A DNA stretch of 12,722 nucleotides from CAMEON01 sp045531965 (GTDB taxonomy: Bacteria > Bacillota > Clostridia > Oscillospirales > CAG-272): the NCBI GenBank assembly GCA_045531965.1, contig JAZSFA010000156.1:1-12722 (forward strand), written 5' to 3'. The stretch's first letter is position 1. Each line of letters begins with the position of its first letter. This document shows, in pieces, positions 6,836-12,722 of this stretch. The translations under genes were made by a program, and so were the position numbers. The notes beneath the pieces are model-generated. The model had not been told where the DNA came from and ran no database searches. It saw only the letters and a list, made by a program, of their open reading frames with translations.

Positions 6836-9337
6836 TTACAGCAGTTCATTCATGGGACAAGGCTCGCAGGTGTCGGCGGTAAGGCGCAGGGTCTTGACTT
6901 CAAACGGTGTAAAGCTCAACTCATGGGTCATAGAAAGGGCAGGGCAGGACAGGGTACAGCGACACGCCTCGGACAGCGGGTTAAACACACGGATAAGCAG
7001 TCCGCGCTCGGTGGATTTCAGTGCCGTCATGACGACGGTGTTATCCGACAGCGTGCAGAAGGGAGTATCACCCTTGACAGCGCCTGTCAAATCGCCACCC
7101 TTGGGGAAGAAGGACAGAACCATAGGCTCTTCGTTGAAGGACAGGGCTTCCCGCGCCATGGCGGTGTCGGAAACGTCGGTCGCCGTCAGGCGGAAGGAGA
7201 ATCGGCGTTCACCCTGCTCCATGTGATCGGTATAACGATCGGTGGGCAGCACTCGTCTGTCGCCTAAGGGGTGGGTGGTGTAGCCTGGACTGTGCAAAAG
7301 GGTCAGCCACAGCCGTCCGTTTTCATAGGATGCCCCATAAGTGCCTCGGTTATAGACGTTCAACCGTTTTCCCCCAGCGGAGGTGACGGTGATGTACTTG
7401 TGTCCTACGCATTCGGTACCGTCGGTACGCAGAGGTTCTTCGCCGAAGGCAACTTCAAAGGCGGGCTTGGGATCGGGAAGGGCGATGGGCAGCGCCAGCT
7501 TGAACATTTTTCTCGTCTCGCAGTTATGGATGATCAGATCAATGTCCATGGTGGGCGCGTGCTTGGAGAGTTTGTAGCGGAGAACGGCGCGGGAACGATC
7601 GTAACCCATGACCACCTCGATCACGGTGCGTACGTCGCCGTCTTCCATGATACGGATGGGGGGCAGGGGATCGTCTTGAGAGGAAAAACGGGTGGATTCC
7701 TCGGTGGAGAGTAGAGTGAACTTACCCATCTTCTCTTTCCAGGAGACTTTGGTCATGCCCCAGGCATCCTCCAGATCCCGCAGAACGTCAATGCCGCAGG
7801 CGCCTGCGCCCAGATAGTCTGTGCCATTTACGTTCCAACGGTGGAGCAGACCGCTCTTTTTATCGATCTCTACGGTCATGTGGGGCGTTTGGTAGATGAA
7901 ATATTCAGGATCGTTGCCGCCCAGCGTAATTTCGTCGGGGAGAGGTTTTTTGTCAAGAAGCTTGAGCCGTACGTCAAAGCGGTTCATGGACATAGGGGCA
8001 AGGGTGGCGTGGAAAGTAACACGCTTGCGCCAATCCAAGGGAATGTTGGAGTTTTCTTTTTCGCATTGAGAGGGAAGGTAGGCGCCGTTTTTGTAGACGT
8101 AAGGCATGGTAAAGCCTGCGCTCCAGTTCTGATCCGCCAGCATAAATTCGCATTCGAAGTCTCCCGTGACCTCGTAAGGATGGGGATTGTATGCCAGCAC
8201 GGGAATCTCGCCTTCTGCCGCCTCAGGTTGATTCTCCGAAAGCGCAAAGAAACCGCGGGCACGGAGACGGGACAAAATTTCCAACGCGTGATCCAGCATC
8301 CGTACCGCCATTTCCTCAGCGGGACGCACCGACGAGCCGGGCAGGATGTCGTGGAATTGGATGGTCAAAAGATCGTAGAGCACCTCGCCAAACTCTTTTT
8401 CGGGATAGTTCGCCCTTCCAAGCGCCACCAGTTGGGTGTACATCTTTTCGGTGGAGAACAGCATATTCTCGGTTTGACGGTATTTCTGTTTGATCAGCAC
8501 CTGGCTTGTGTAGCAACCGGGTGCCCACAGGTTGAGGTCTCCCCTGTGCTCTGGCAGGGAAGTGCCGCTTTCTGTCAGATAGGCTTTGACGTCGGCAAAG
8601 TAGTTTTCAGGGGTAGAGTGGATGACTTCAATACCTTTATTCTGACACTCGGCGATGTATTCGTTGATGGCGGTGATATCCTGACGAGAGGGACCGCCGC
8701 CGTGATCGCCCACACCCCATAGACGGAAGTTGGGTCGACCTTTGGTGTCCCGTCCTTCCACGCTTCGAATGGCGTCTAAGGCATGTCCGAGACCTGATCC
8801 GTATCCTTCGGCGGCGCGTTGCCCCATTACCGTGGAGCCGTCGTAGCCGACCCACGTGAAGGTCTCGTCAGGCAAGGAACACTGATCGGCACCAGGACGG
8901 CAGAATAGGTAGCTGTCGTAGCCGGATTTCGCCATGATCTGCACCAAGCCGCGGGTGTGACCGAAGGGATCGAAATTGATGGCGGTGGTGGGAACTTTGC
9001 CGAATTTTTCTTTAAAATATTTCCGTCCTTCGGCGATCTGTCGGGCAAAGGCCTCCCCCGAAGGGAGGTTGCAGTCGGGCTGGACGTGCCAGCCGCCCAT
9101 GATGTGCCACTTGCCAAGCTTTACGAGTTCTTGAATTTCGGCAAACAGGGAAGGCTCGTATTCTTCGATCCAACGGTAGATTAAAGATTCATTGTGACAG
9201 AAGATGTAAGTGTCGAACTGACGGCAGAAGGAGGCGGCGCAACGAAAAGTGGACACCGCGGCAGCCGCGCCTTCCTCCCATTCCCATTGCCACACGGGAT
9301 CCAAGTGGGCGTTGGATATCAAATGGAATTTTTTCAT
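6836..9337 (-). CDS. GH38 alpha-mannosidase
   Basis: A glycoside hydrolase family 38 enzyme of 833 residues; it would release alpha-linked mannose from oligosaccharides. Near the N terminus, SNAHLDPVWQWEWEEG carries zinc ligands H11 and D13. D123 in NFDPFGHTRG is the expected catalytic nucleophile, GDHGGGP (210-216) carries the later zinc-site residues, and the helical-domain signature around CYTSQVLIKQKYRQTE is followed by FHDILPGSS. The C-terminal half is the beta-sandwich region. No signal peptide is present, so the enzyme is cytoplasmic and acts on imported glycans. ATG 9337 is chosen because GGAG lies 7 bases before it and the protein then begins MKKFHLISNAHLD as usual; an ATG at 9376 overlaps the upstream stop but has no ribosome binding site. 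It follows a GH43 gene by 35 bp. Exact linkage specificity cannot be read from sequence. Confidence 0.93.
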   Translation of the reverse strand: MKKFHLISNAHLDPVWQWEWEEGAAAAVSTFRCAASFCRQFDTYIFCHNESLIYRWIEEYEPSLFAEIQELVKLGKWHIMGGWHVQPDCNLPSGEAFARQIAEGRKYFKEKFGKVPTTAINFDPFGHTRGLVQIMAKSGYDSYLFCRPGADQCSLPDETFTWVGYDGSTVMGQRAAEGYGSGLGHALDAIRSVEGRDTKGRPNFRLWGVGDHGGGPSRQDITAINEYIAECQNKGIEVIHSTPENYFADVKAYLTESGTSLPEHRGDLNLWAPGCYTSQVLIKQKYRQTENMLFSTEKMYTQLVALGRANYPEKEFGEVLYDLLTIQFHDILPGSSVRPAEEMAVRMLDHALEILSRLRARGFFALSENQPEAAEGEIPVLAYNPHPYEVTGDFECEFMLADQNWSAGFTMPYVYKNGAYLPSQCEKENSNIPLDWRKRVTFHATLAPMSMNRFDVRLKLLDKKPLPDEITLGGNDPEYFIYQTPHMTVEIDKKSGLLHRWNVNGTDYLGAGACGIDVLRDLEDAWGMTKVSWKEKMGKFTLLSTEESTRFSSQDDPLPPIRIMEDGDVRTVIEVVMGYDRSRAVLRYKLSKHAPTMDIDLIIHNCETRKMFKLALPIALPDPKPAFEVAFGEEPLRTDGTECVGHKYITVTSAGGKRLNVYNRGTYGASYENGRLWLTLLHSPGYTTHPLGDRRVLPTDRYTDHMEQGERRFSFRLTATDVSDTAMAREALSFNEEPMVLSFFPKGGDLTGAVKGDTPFCTLSDNTVVMTALKSTERGLLIRVFNPLSEACRCTLSCPALSMTHELSFTPFEVKTLRLTADTCEPCPMNELL

Positions 9338-9372
9338 ACTTTTTCTCCAATCGTTGATGCTGTATGGGGAGG

Positions 9373-10557
9373 TCATGGCTCAATCGCTACAGGGAATTGC
9401 ACTTTTTCTTGCGGTGTGCCGAAGTTGGGCGTGCCGTCTTTGTCGAAGGTCACGGGGGCGATCCAGATAGAACGACCCTCCCAGCCCGTTCCCATCTCCA
9501 AATTGCCGTGATAGACCATCCAGACGCTGCCGTCGACGGCGGTGGTGAAGGAGGAGTGACCGGGACCGTAACAAACAGCCCAGCGTTTTTCGAACACAGG
9601 CACCTCGGACTTTTCCCAGCTTGCGGGATTCATGGGATCATCACCCACGAGGGTCAGCATACCCAAGCAGTAATCGTCTGTCCAGCTACCCGAGGCGGAG
9701 TAGGTGAGGAAGGTCTTGCCGCCATGCTGCAGGATGGTGGGTCCTTCGTTAATGAGGGGCTCGCCGTGTTTTTCCCAGTCGTACTCGGGGGTGGAGAGCA
9801 TGACGCGCTCGCTGTCAATGGTCCAAGGATTACTCATGTGAGCGATGTAGATGTGCTGGGCAACGTTCACGTCTCCCGCCCATCCCGACCAGATGAAATA
9901 CAACTCGCCGTTCAACTGCATGACTGTGCCGTCGATCGCCCACTTGTTGGTGGGATCGGTGACTTGCCCCACGTACTCAAAGGGATCAGTGGGATTCTGG
10001 GTGGTGCCCTTCAGGACGTACATACGGTGGGTTTCGTTGTTGCCGTCGTCGCAGGCTACGTAGATGTACCACTCGCCGTTGATATAATGAAGCTCAGGCG
10101 CCCAGTAGTTGAAGGAATGGGACAGGTCAGCGCCTTCCTCCGCGGGCGCGACGTAGACCTGGCTGCCGCCCTCGGTGCTGATCTTATCGAGCGAGGGAAT
10201 CTCCGCCACACCCACACCGCCAAAGAACCAAACGGGACTGGAATAACAGTAATAATACTTACCTTCGTGCTGAATGACCCAAGGGTCGGCACCTGCGGGG
10301 GCAACGGGATTTTGGACGGTTTCGTAGATGACGTTCATGGTGGTTTCCTTCTCTGTAATGGATTCGGTAGCGGCGGGGGACTCTGTCACAATTTCTGTGG
10401 CGGGATCAGTCTCTGCCCGGGTGACGTCTATGGTCGCCTCAGGGGCTGTCATGTTGCCGCAGTCTGTCTCGTTGGGCGGTGCCTCGGGGACACATGATGC
10501 CATAGCGGCAGTCAGGCAGAAGGCGGATAAAAGCAACATTAGCGTTTTGAGTTTCAT
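9373..10557 (-). CDS. GH43-type glycosidase lipoprotein
   Basis: A protein of 394 residues with a lipoprotein signal: residues 1-21 are basic then hydrophobic and end in MASC, so C22 would be lipidated. A linker rich in Thr, Glu and Pro (about 23-73) sets the enzyme off from the membrane. The catalytic domain is five-bladed beta-propeller family 43: NPVAPAGADPWV (83-94) with general base D91, WAIDGTVMQ with D209, and INEGP with the likely general acid E271. This family contains arabinofuranosidases, xylosidases and related exo-enzymes; the substrate is not resolved here. ATG 10557 has GGAG six bases before it; the longer frame would need a TTG start inside the neighbouring gene. It lies 10 bp after the phosphatase gene and 35 bp before the mannosidase, suggesting that the two glycosidases attack one branched glycan, this one outside the cell. 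Confidence 0.88.
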   Translation of the reverse strand: MKLKTLMLLLSAFCLTAAMASCVPEAPPNETDCGNMTAPEATIDVTRAETDPATEIVTESPAATESITEKETTMNVIYETVQNPVAPAGADPWVIQHEGKYYYCYSSPVWFFGGVGVAEIPSLDKISTEGGSQVYVAPAEEGADLSHSFNYWAPELHYINGEWYIYVACDDGNNETHRMYVLKGTTQNPTDPFEYVGQVTDPTNKWAIDGTVMQLNGELYFIWSGWAGDVNVAQHIYIAHMSNPWTIDSERVMLSTPEYDWEKHGEPLINEGPTILQHGGKTFLTYSASGSWTDDYCLGMLTLVGDDPMNPASWEKSEVPVFEKRWAVCYGPGHSSFTTAVDGSVWMVYHGNLEMGTGWEGRSIWIAPVTFDKDGTPNFGTPQEKVQFPVAIEP

Positions 10558-10567
10558 GGGTGTCTCC

Positions 10568-11113
10568 TTATAAGTCGTATTCCATAACAGAGGCGTTTTT
10601 GACAATGTAGGTCATAAATTCCTCGTTGGTCATGCTGTGAAAATAAGAGTATGCGGCGCGAGCAATGCCGTTGTGGCATGCCAAAAGCACGGTCTTGTCG
10701 GCGTAACGAACCTTGATATCGTCCAAAAAGCTGTAGATGCGATGGACAAAACGGAGCATGGATTCCCCTTCGCCATGCACGTAGGGGAATTGGGCTTTTC
10801 TGTTTTGAAAAGCTTCGTCGCGAGTGGAAAGACCTTCGCTCTCCCCAAAATCAATTTCCTTGATACGCTCATCTATGATGAGGGGGATACCTCCGCAGGC
10901 GGCTTGGATTTCACGCCCTGTCTCCAAGGATCTTTGCAGGGGAGAGGCAATGATCAGATCAATGGGATGATTTTGGTGAATTTCGGCTACCTTTTGGGCA
11001 GCCTCACGCGCTTGCACATGACCTTTTTCGGTGAGAGGCGCGTCTGTGGAGCCGCAGACCTGATGGGTGGCGTTCCATTCGGATTGTCCGTGTCGGACGA
11101 TGTAGAGCTTCAT
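10568..11113 (-). CDS. Histidine phosphatase (phosphoglycerate mutase-like)
   Basis: A cytoplasmic protein of 181 residues. VRHGQSEWN supplies R7 and the phosphate-accepting H8, SPLQRSLETG supplies R61, the acid/base glutamate is E86 in RIKEIDFGESEG, and the second histidine is H147 in ACHNGIA. The set of residues is complete and the size fits the small branch of the family, which removes phosphate from sugar phosphates, nucleotides and other metabolites rather than acting as true mutases. The start codon overlaps the aldolase stop as ATGA, and AAAGGA precedes it, so translation is probably coupled to the aldolase. A sugar-phosphate substrate linked to the aldolase is therefore a reasonable inference; the family alone does not tell. 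Confidence 0.9.
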   Translation of the reverse strand: MKLYIVRHGQSEWNATHQVCGSTDAPLTEKGHVQAREAAQKVAEIHQNHPIDLIIASPLQRSLETGREIQAACGGIPLIIDERIKEIDFGESEGLSTRDEAFQNRKAQFPYVHGEGESMLRFVHRIYSFLDDIKVRYADKTVLLACHNGIARAAYSYFHSMTNEEFMTYIVKNASVMEYDL

Positions 11114-11976
11114 GACGGTTCCTTTCCGTTTACTTGGCGTACCGCTTTTCCTACCGAGCCAAACAGCGTCATTTTTTCTACAACCGCCTGCTTGATCTCT
11201 TCCACTTTCATGTTGCGGATGTCCAAATAAGCCTTACCTTCGGCAAGCCCTTGCGCCATAGCGCGGTTGCCCGCAAGGCAGAGGTCGGTAAAAATGTTGA
11301 CCTTGGCGATGCCCTTGGCGATAGACTTACGGAAGTCGTCATCGGACAGTCCCGAGCCACCGTGAAGCACCAACGGAACGGGAAGGGCGGCGCGGAGGTC
11401 GGTGAGGCGGTCGAAGTCCAACTTGGGCTTGGACTTATAAGCACCGTGGGCTGTACCGATGGAGACGGCGAGCGCGTCCACCCCTGTGGCGTTCAGGTAC
11501 GCCTTGGCTTCGTCCACCCGAGTGTAGAGGTCGGCGGCGTTGTTGTCCTCGGCGGAGGCTTCCCCCACGTGACCGATCTCGCCCTCTACGGTGGCACCGA
11601 AGGCATGGGCAATTTTGACGATCTCGCGGGTGTCGGCAATGTTTTTATCATAGGCATCTGCCGAGCCGTCGAACATGATGCTGGAGAAGCCTAATTGCAG
11701 GGCTTCCATACAGCGCTCAAAGGTCAGACCGTGGTCATAGTGCACCACTACGGGAACGGTAGCCCGCTTGGCGGCGGCGATGATAGCGGGGGCGATGAGT
11801 TTTAACTCACCGTGGGGGAGAAGCACCTCAGCAGTACCGATGATAACGGGGGAGCGGCACGCCTCGGCGGCGGAGATGACCGCCTCCAGCATATCGGTGT
11901 CAGTAGTGTTGAAAAGTCCGACGGCGTAGTGATTTTTTTGCGCGTCGGCAAGGACGGTGTTGAGGTTGACGAGCAT
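11110..11976 (-). CDS. Class II ketose-bisphosphate aldolase
   Basis: A zinc-dependent aldolase of 288 residues in the fructose/tagatose-bisphosphate family (FbaA, GatY, KbaY), which reversibly cleaves a ketose bisphosphate into dihydroxyacetone phosphate and an aldehyde. VHYDHG gives catalytic D81 and zinc ligand H82; E133 lies in EGEIGHVGE, zinc ligand H177 in GTAHGAY and H205 in LHGGSGL; KVNIFTDL (225-232) contributes to phosphate and substrate binding. It has NTTDTD at 23-28 where many relatives have an N-[IV]-N type sequence, and HYDHG instead of HLDHG, so it may belong to a less studied substrate subgroup. AAGGA lies about 10 bases before the ATG. The stop overlaps the phosphatase start by 4 bp. 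The isomerase gene upstream makes a sugar-catabolic role more likely than central glycolysis. Confidence 0.9.
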   Translation of the reverse strand: MLVNLNTVLADAQKNHYAVGLFNTTDTDMLEAVISAAEACRSPVIIGTAEVLLPHGELKLIAPAIIAAAKRATVPVVVHYDHGLTFERCMEALQLGFSSIMFDGSADAYDKNIADTREIVKIAHAFGATVEGEIGHVGEASAEDNNAADLYTRVDEAKAYLNATGVDALAVSIGTAHGAYKSKPKLDFDRLTDLRAALPVPLVLHGGSGLSDDDFRKSIAKGIAKVNIFTDLCLAGNRAMAQGLAEGKAYLDIRNMKVEEIKQAVVEKMTLFGSVGKAVRQVNGKEPS

Positions 11977-12000
11977 ATTTCTATTTTCCTTACATAAAAG

Positions 12001-12067
12001 TTTTTGAGAATTGTCAAGGAACTTTTTTCAAAAAGTTCCTTGACCGGGGGGCAGGGGCAGCGCCCCT
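12001..12067 (+). repeat. Double-hairpin repeat between isomerase and aldolase genes
   Basis: A perfect palindrome with arms GTCAAGGAACTTTTT (12013-12027) and AAAAAGTTCCTTGAC (12030-12044) is followed by a GC hairpin, AGGGGC-AGC-GCCCCT (12053-12067). The order, loop sequence and preceding TTTTTGAGAATT match the inverted copy near the right edge of the window. It fills most of the 97-bp gap between two co-directional genes. The first hairpin also has A/T-rich arms and may act as a terminator or attenuator on transcription from the isomerase gene; its main identity is a dispersed repeat. Confidence 0.75.
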
Positions 12068-12073
12068 CGTTCT

Positions 12074-12616
12074 TCATTCCTCGATCTCGGGATTTCTGAC
12101 GATCCTCGGATCGGTGAAGACATCGGTCTCGTCGGTGCTGTGGGTGGAAAACTCGGAGATGACCGCGCCCTCGGGACCGCCCACAAACCAATGGAGGGTG
12201 CCGGGCAGGAGGGTGTACTGCTGACCCGGCTCAAGGATGGTCTCGCTGAAGACTGTGACGTCGGTCTTGGGCAGGGGAATAGAAATGTTCTCGGCAGGGG
12301 CGTCGGGGTCTGCGTCGGTGTAGAGGTACACGCTGCCATAACGGCAACGGAAGGTCTCCTCCTTGCCTTCCTGACCGTTCGTTGGGACATGGCGATGCTC
12401 AGGACAGCACTGCCCGGGAAGAAGGACCATTTCCTTAGCGCAGACACGGTCAGTGTTGACGTATACCACCAGCTGCAGTCCTACGTCAGCCACCATGCCG
12501 AGTCCAAAATCGGCGACCTCCATGTTGGCTTTTTCCGTCTCGGTGAGGGTGGTGTGGGCTTTTTCAAAATATTCCAGGGCGAGCCTTTGGCGCTCGGCGA
12601 TCTCGGATCTTTTCAT
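12074..12616 (-). CDS. D-lyxose/D-mannose isomerase-type cupin
   Basis: A cytoplasmic cupin of 180 residues resembling D-lyxose ketol-isomerases, which interconvert D-lyxose and D-xylulose and generally also D-mannose and D-fructose, using a bound divalent metal. The metal site is visible as H74 and H76 in CPEHRH, E87 in the EGKEETFR segment, and H142 in LPGTLHWF. FSETILEPGQQYTLLPGTLH is the second cupin motif. Short members of the family are close to this length. AAGGAG lies 7 bases before the ATG. The gene sits between two inverted copies of a double-hairpin repeat, 97 bp upstream of the aldolase. With a GH38 mannosidase in the same direction downstream, mannose isomerisation is the most attractive role; that is inference. 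No promoter is seen upstream inside the window. Confidence 0.85.
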   Translation of the reverse strand: MKRSEIAERQRLALEYFEKAHTTLTETEKANMEVADFGLGMVADVGLQLVVYVNTDRVCAKEMVLLPGQCCPEHRHVPTNGQEGKEETFRCRYGSVYLYTDADPDAPAENISIPLPKTDVTVFSETILEPGQQYTLLPGTLHWFVGGPEGAVISEFSTHSTDETDVFTDPRIVRNPEIEE

Positions 12617-12638
12617 GGTTTTGCTCCTTATGATGATA

Positions 12639-12722
12639 TTTCAAATTTGGGTTTGTCGGCCAGGGCTCTGCCCTGGACCCGCTTAAGGGACTTTTGAAAA
12701 AGTCCCTTAAGAATCCCCAAAA
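12639..12722 (-). repeat. Inverted copy of the double-hairpin repeat
   Basis: A GC hairpin, CCAGGGC-TCT-GCCCTGG (12660-12676), is followed by a palindrome with arms CTTAAGGGACTTTT (12682-12695) and AAAAGTCCCTTAAG (12698-12711). Read on the minus strand it has the same order and loops as the element at 12001-12067. The stem differs at paired positions on both arms (GGGAC/GTCCC against GGAAC/GTTCC). On the inner side, 12639-12656 repeats with one mismatch the 18-base string at 502-519. It runs into the window edge, so the full element may be longer. Confidence 0.75.

Noticed and set aside
7841..8722. Open frame of 293 codons on the plus strand
   Set aside because: It is antisense to the GH38 gene, which has full family motifs on the minus strand; no ribosome binding site or recognisable domain.
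9364..10497. Open frame of 377 codons on the plus strand
   Set aside because: It is antisense to the GH43 lipoprotein gene, whose catalytic motifs are clear. The plus-strand product is Gly/Val/His-rich with no motif.
11989..12017. Minus-strand promoter-like pair, TTGACA and TGTAAG with a 17-bp spacer, ahead of the aldolase
   Set aside because: The transcript would begin at or after the aldolase ribosome binding site, which would be lost, and the TTGACA is part of the palindrome arm. A functional promoter is unlikely.
1..12722. CRISPR array, tRNA, rRNA, transposase or phage genes
   Set aside because: No regularly spaced direct repeats, no cloverleaf or rRNA sequence, and no transposase, integrase or capsid motifs were seen on either strand.

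Overview
The window looks like chromosomal DNA of an endospore-lineage Bacillota, most plausibly a gut Clostridia of the Oscillospirales or Christensenellales type. The reasons are strong GGAGG/AAGGAG ribosome binding sites before nearly every gene, a CwlD-like cell-wall amidase, moderately high GC, a Clostridia-style lipoprotein with a Thr/Glu-rich linker, and interspersed GC-rich hairpin repeats of a kind common in such genomes. This placement is inference; no rRNA or other taxonomic marker is present.

Layout. Bases 1-130 hold the 3' end of an unidentified plus-strand gene. Bases 131-593 are non-coding and carry two perfect hairpins with the same GGGGGC-GAA-GCCCCC core, ending in a perfect-consensus sigma-A promoter (TTGACA, 17 bp, TATAAT). 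From there, plus-strand genes run to 4190: a coiled-coil protein, a small four-helix membrane protein, a second coiled-coil protein that is a full-length paralogue of the first, a terminator, a 41-bp near-perfect palindrome, and a CwlD-like N-acetylmuramoyl-L-alanine amidase. A bidirectional terminator at 4191-4224 separates this from the minus-strand half.

The minus-strand half reads from 12616 down to 4223: D-lyxose/D-mannose isomerase-type cupin, class II ketose-bisphosphate aldolase, histidine phosphatase, GH43 lipoprotein, GH38 alpha-mannosidase, a PlsC-like acyltransferase with an added zinc ribbon, and a Y-family DNA polymerase. From the aldolase to the polymerase the spacing is -4 to 35 bp, so these six genes are probably one transcript. 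The isomerase is separated from the aldolase by 97 bp that holds a double-hairpin repeat; a second copy of the same family, inverted and with compensatory stem changes, lies upstream of the isomerase.

Functionally the minus-strand cluster reads as glycan salvage. A surface GH43 enzyme trims pentose side chains, a cytoplasmic GH38 enzyme releases mannose from imported oligosaccharides, the cupin isomerase could turn mannose into fructose (or lyxose into xylulose), and the aldolase would cleave the phosphorylated ketose. The sugar kinase and transporter that this needs are not in the window. The lipid acyltransferase and polymerase at the tail have no obvious role in sugar use.

I see no CRISPR array, transposase, tRNA, rRNA, phage gene or recognisable defence system. 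The least explained parts are the paired coiled-coil/membrane-protein module, the acyltransferase-zinc-ribbon fusion, and the hairpin repeats. Several start codons were moved inward from the longest open frame on the strength of ribosome binding sites: 609, 1707, 9337 and 10557.
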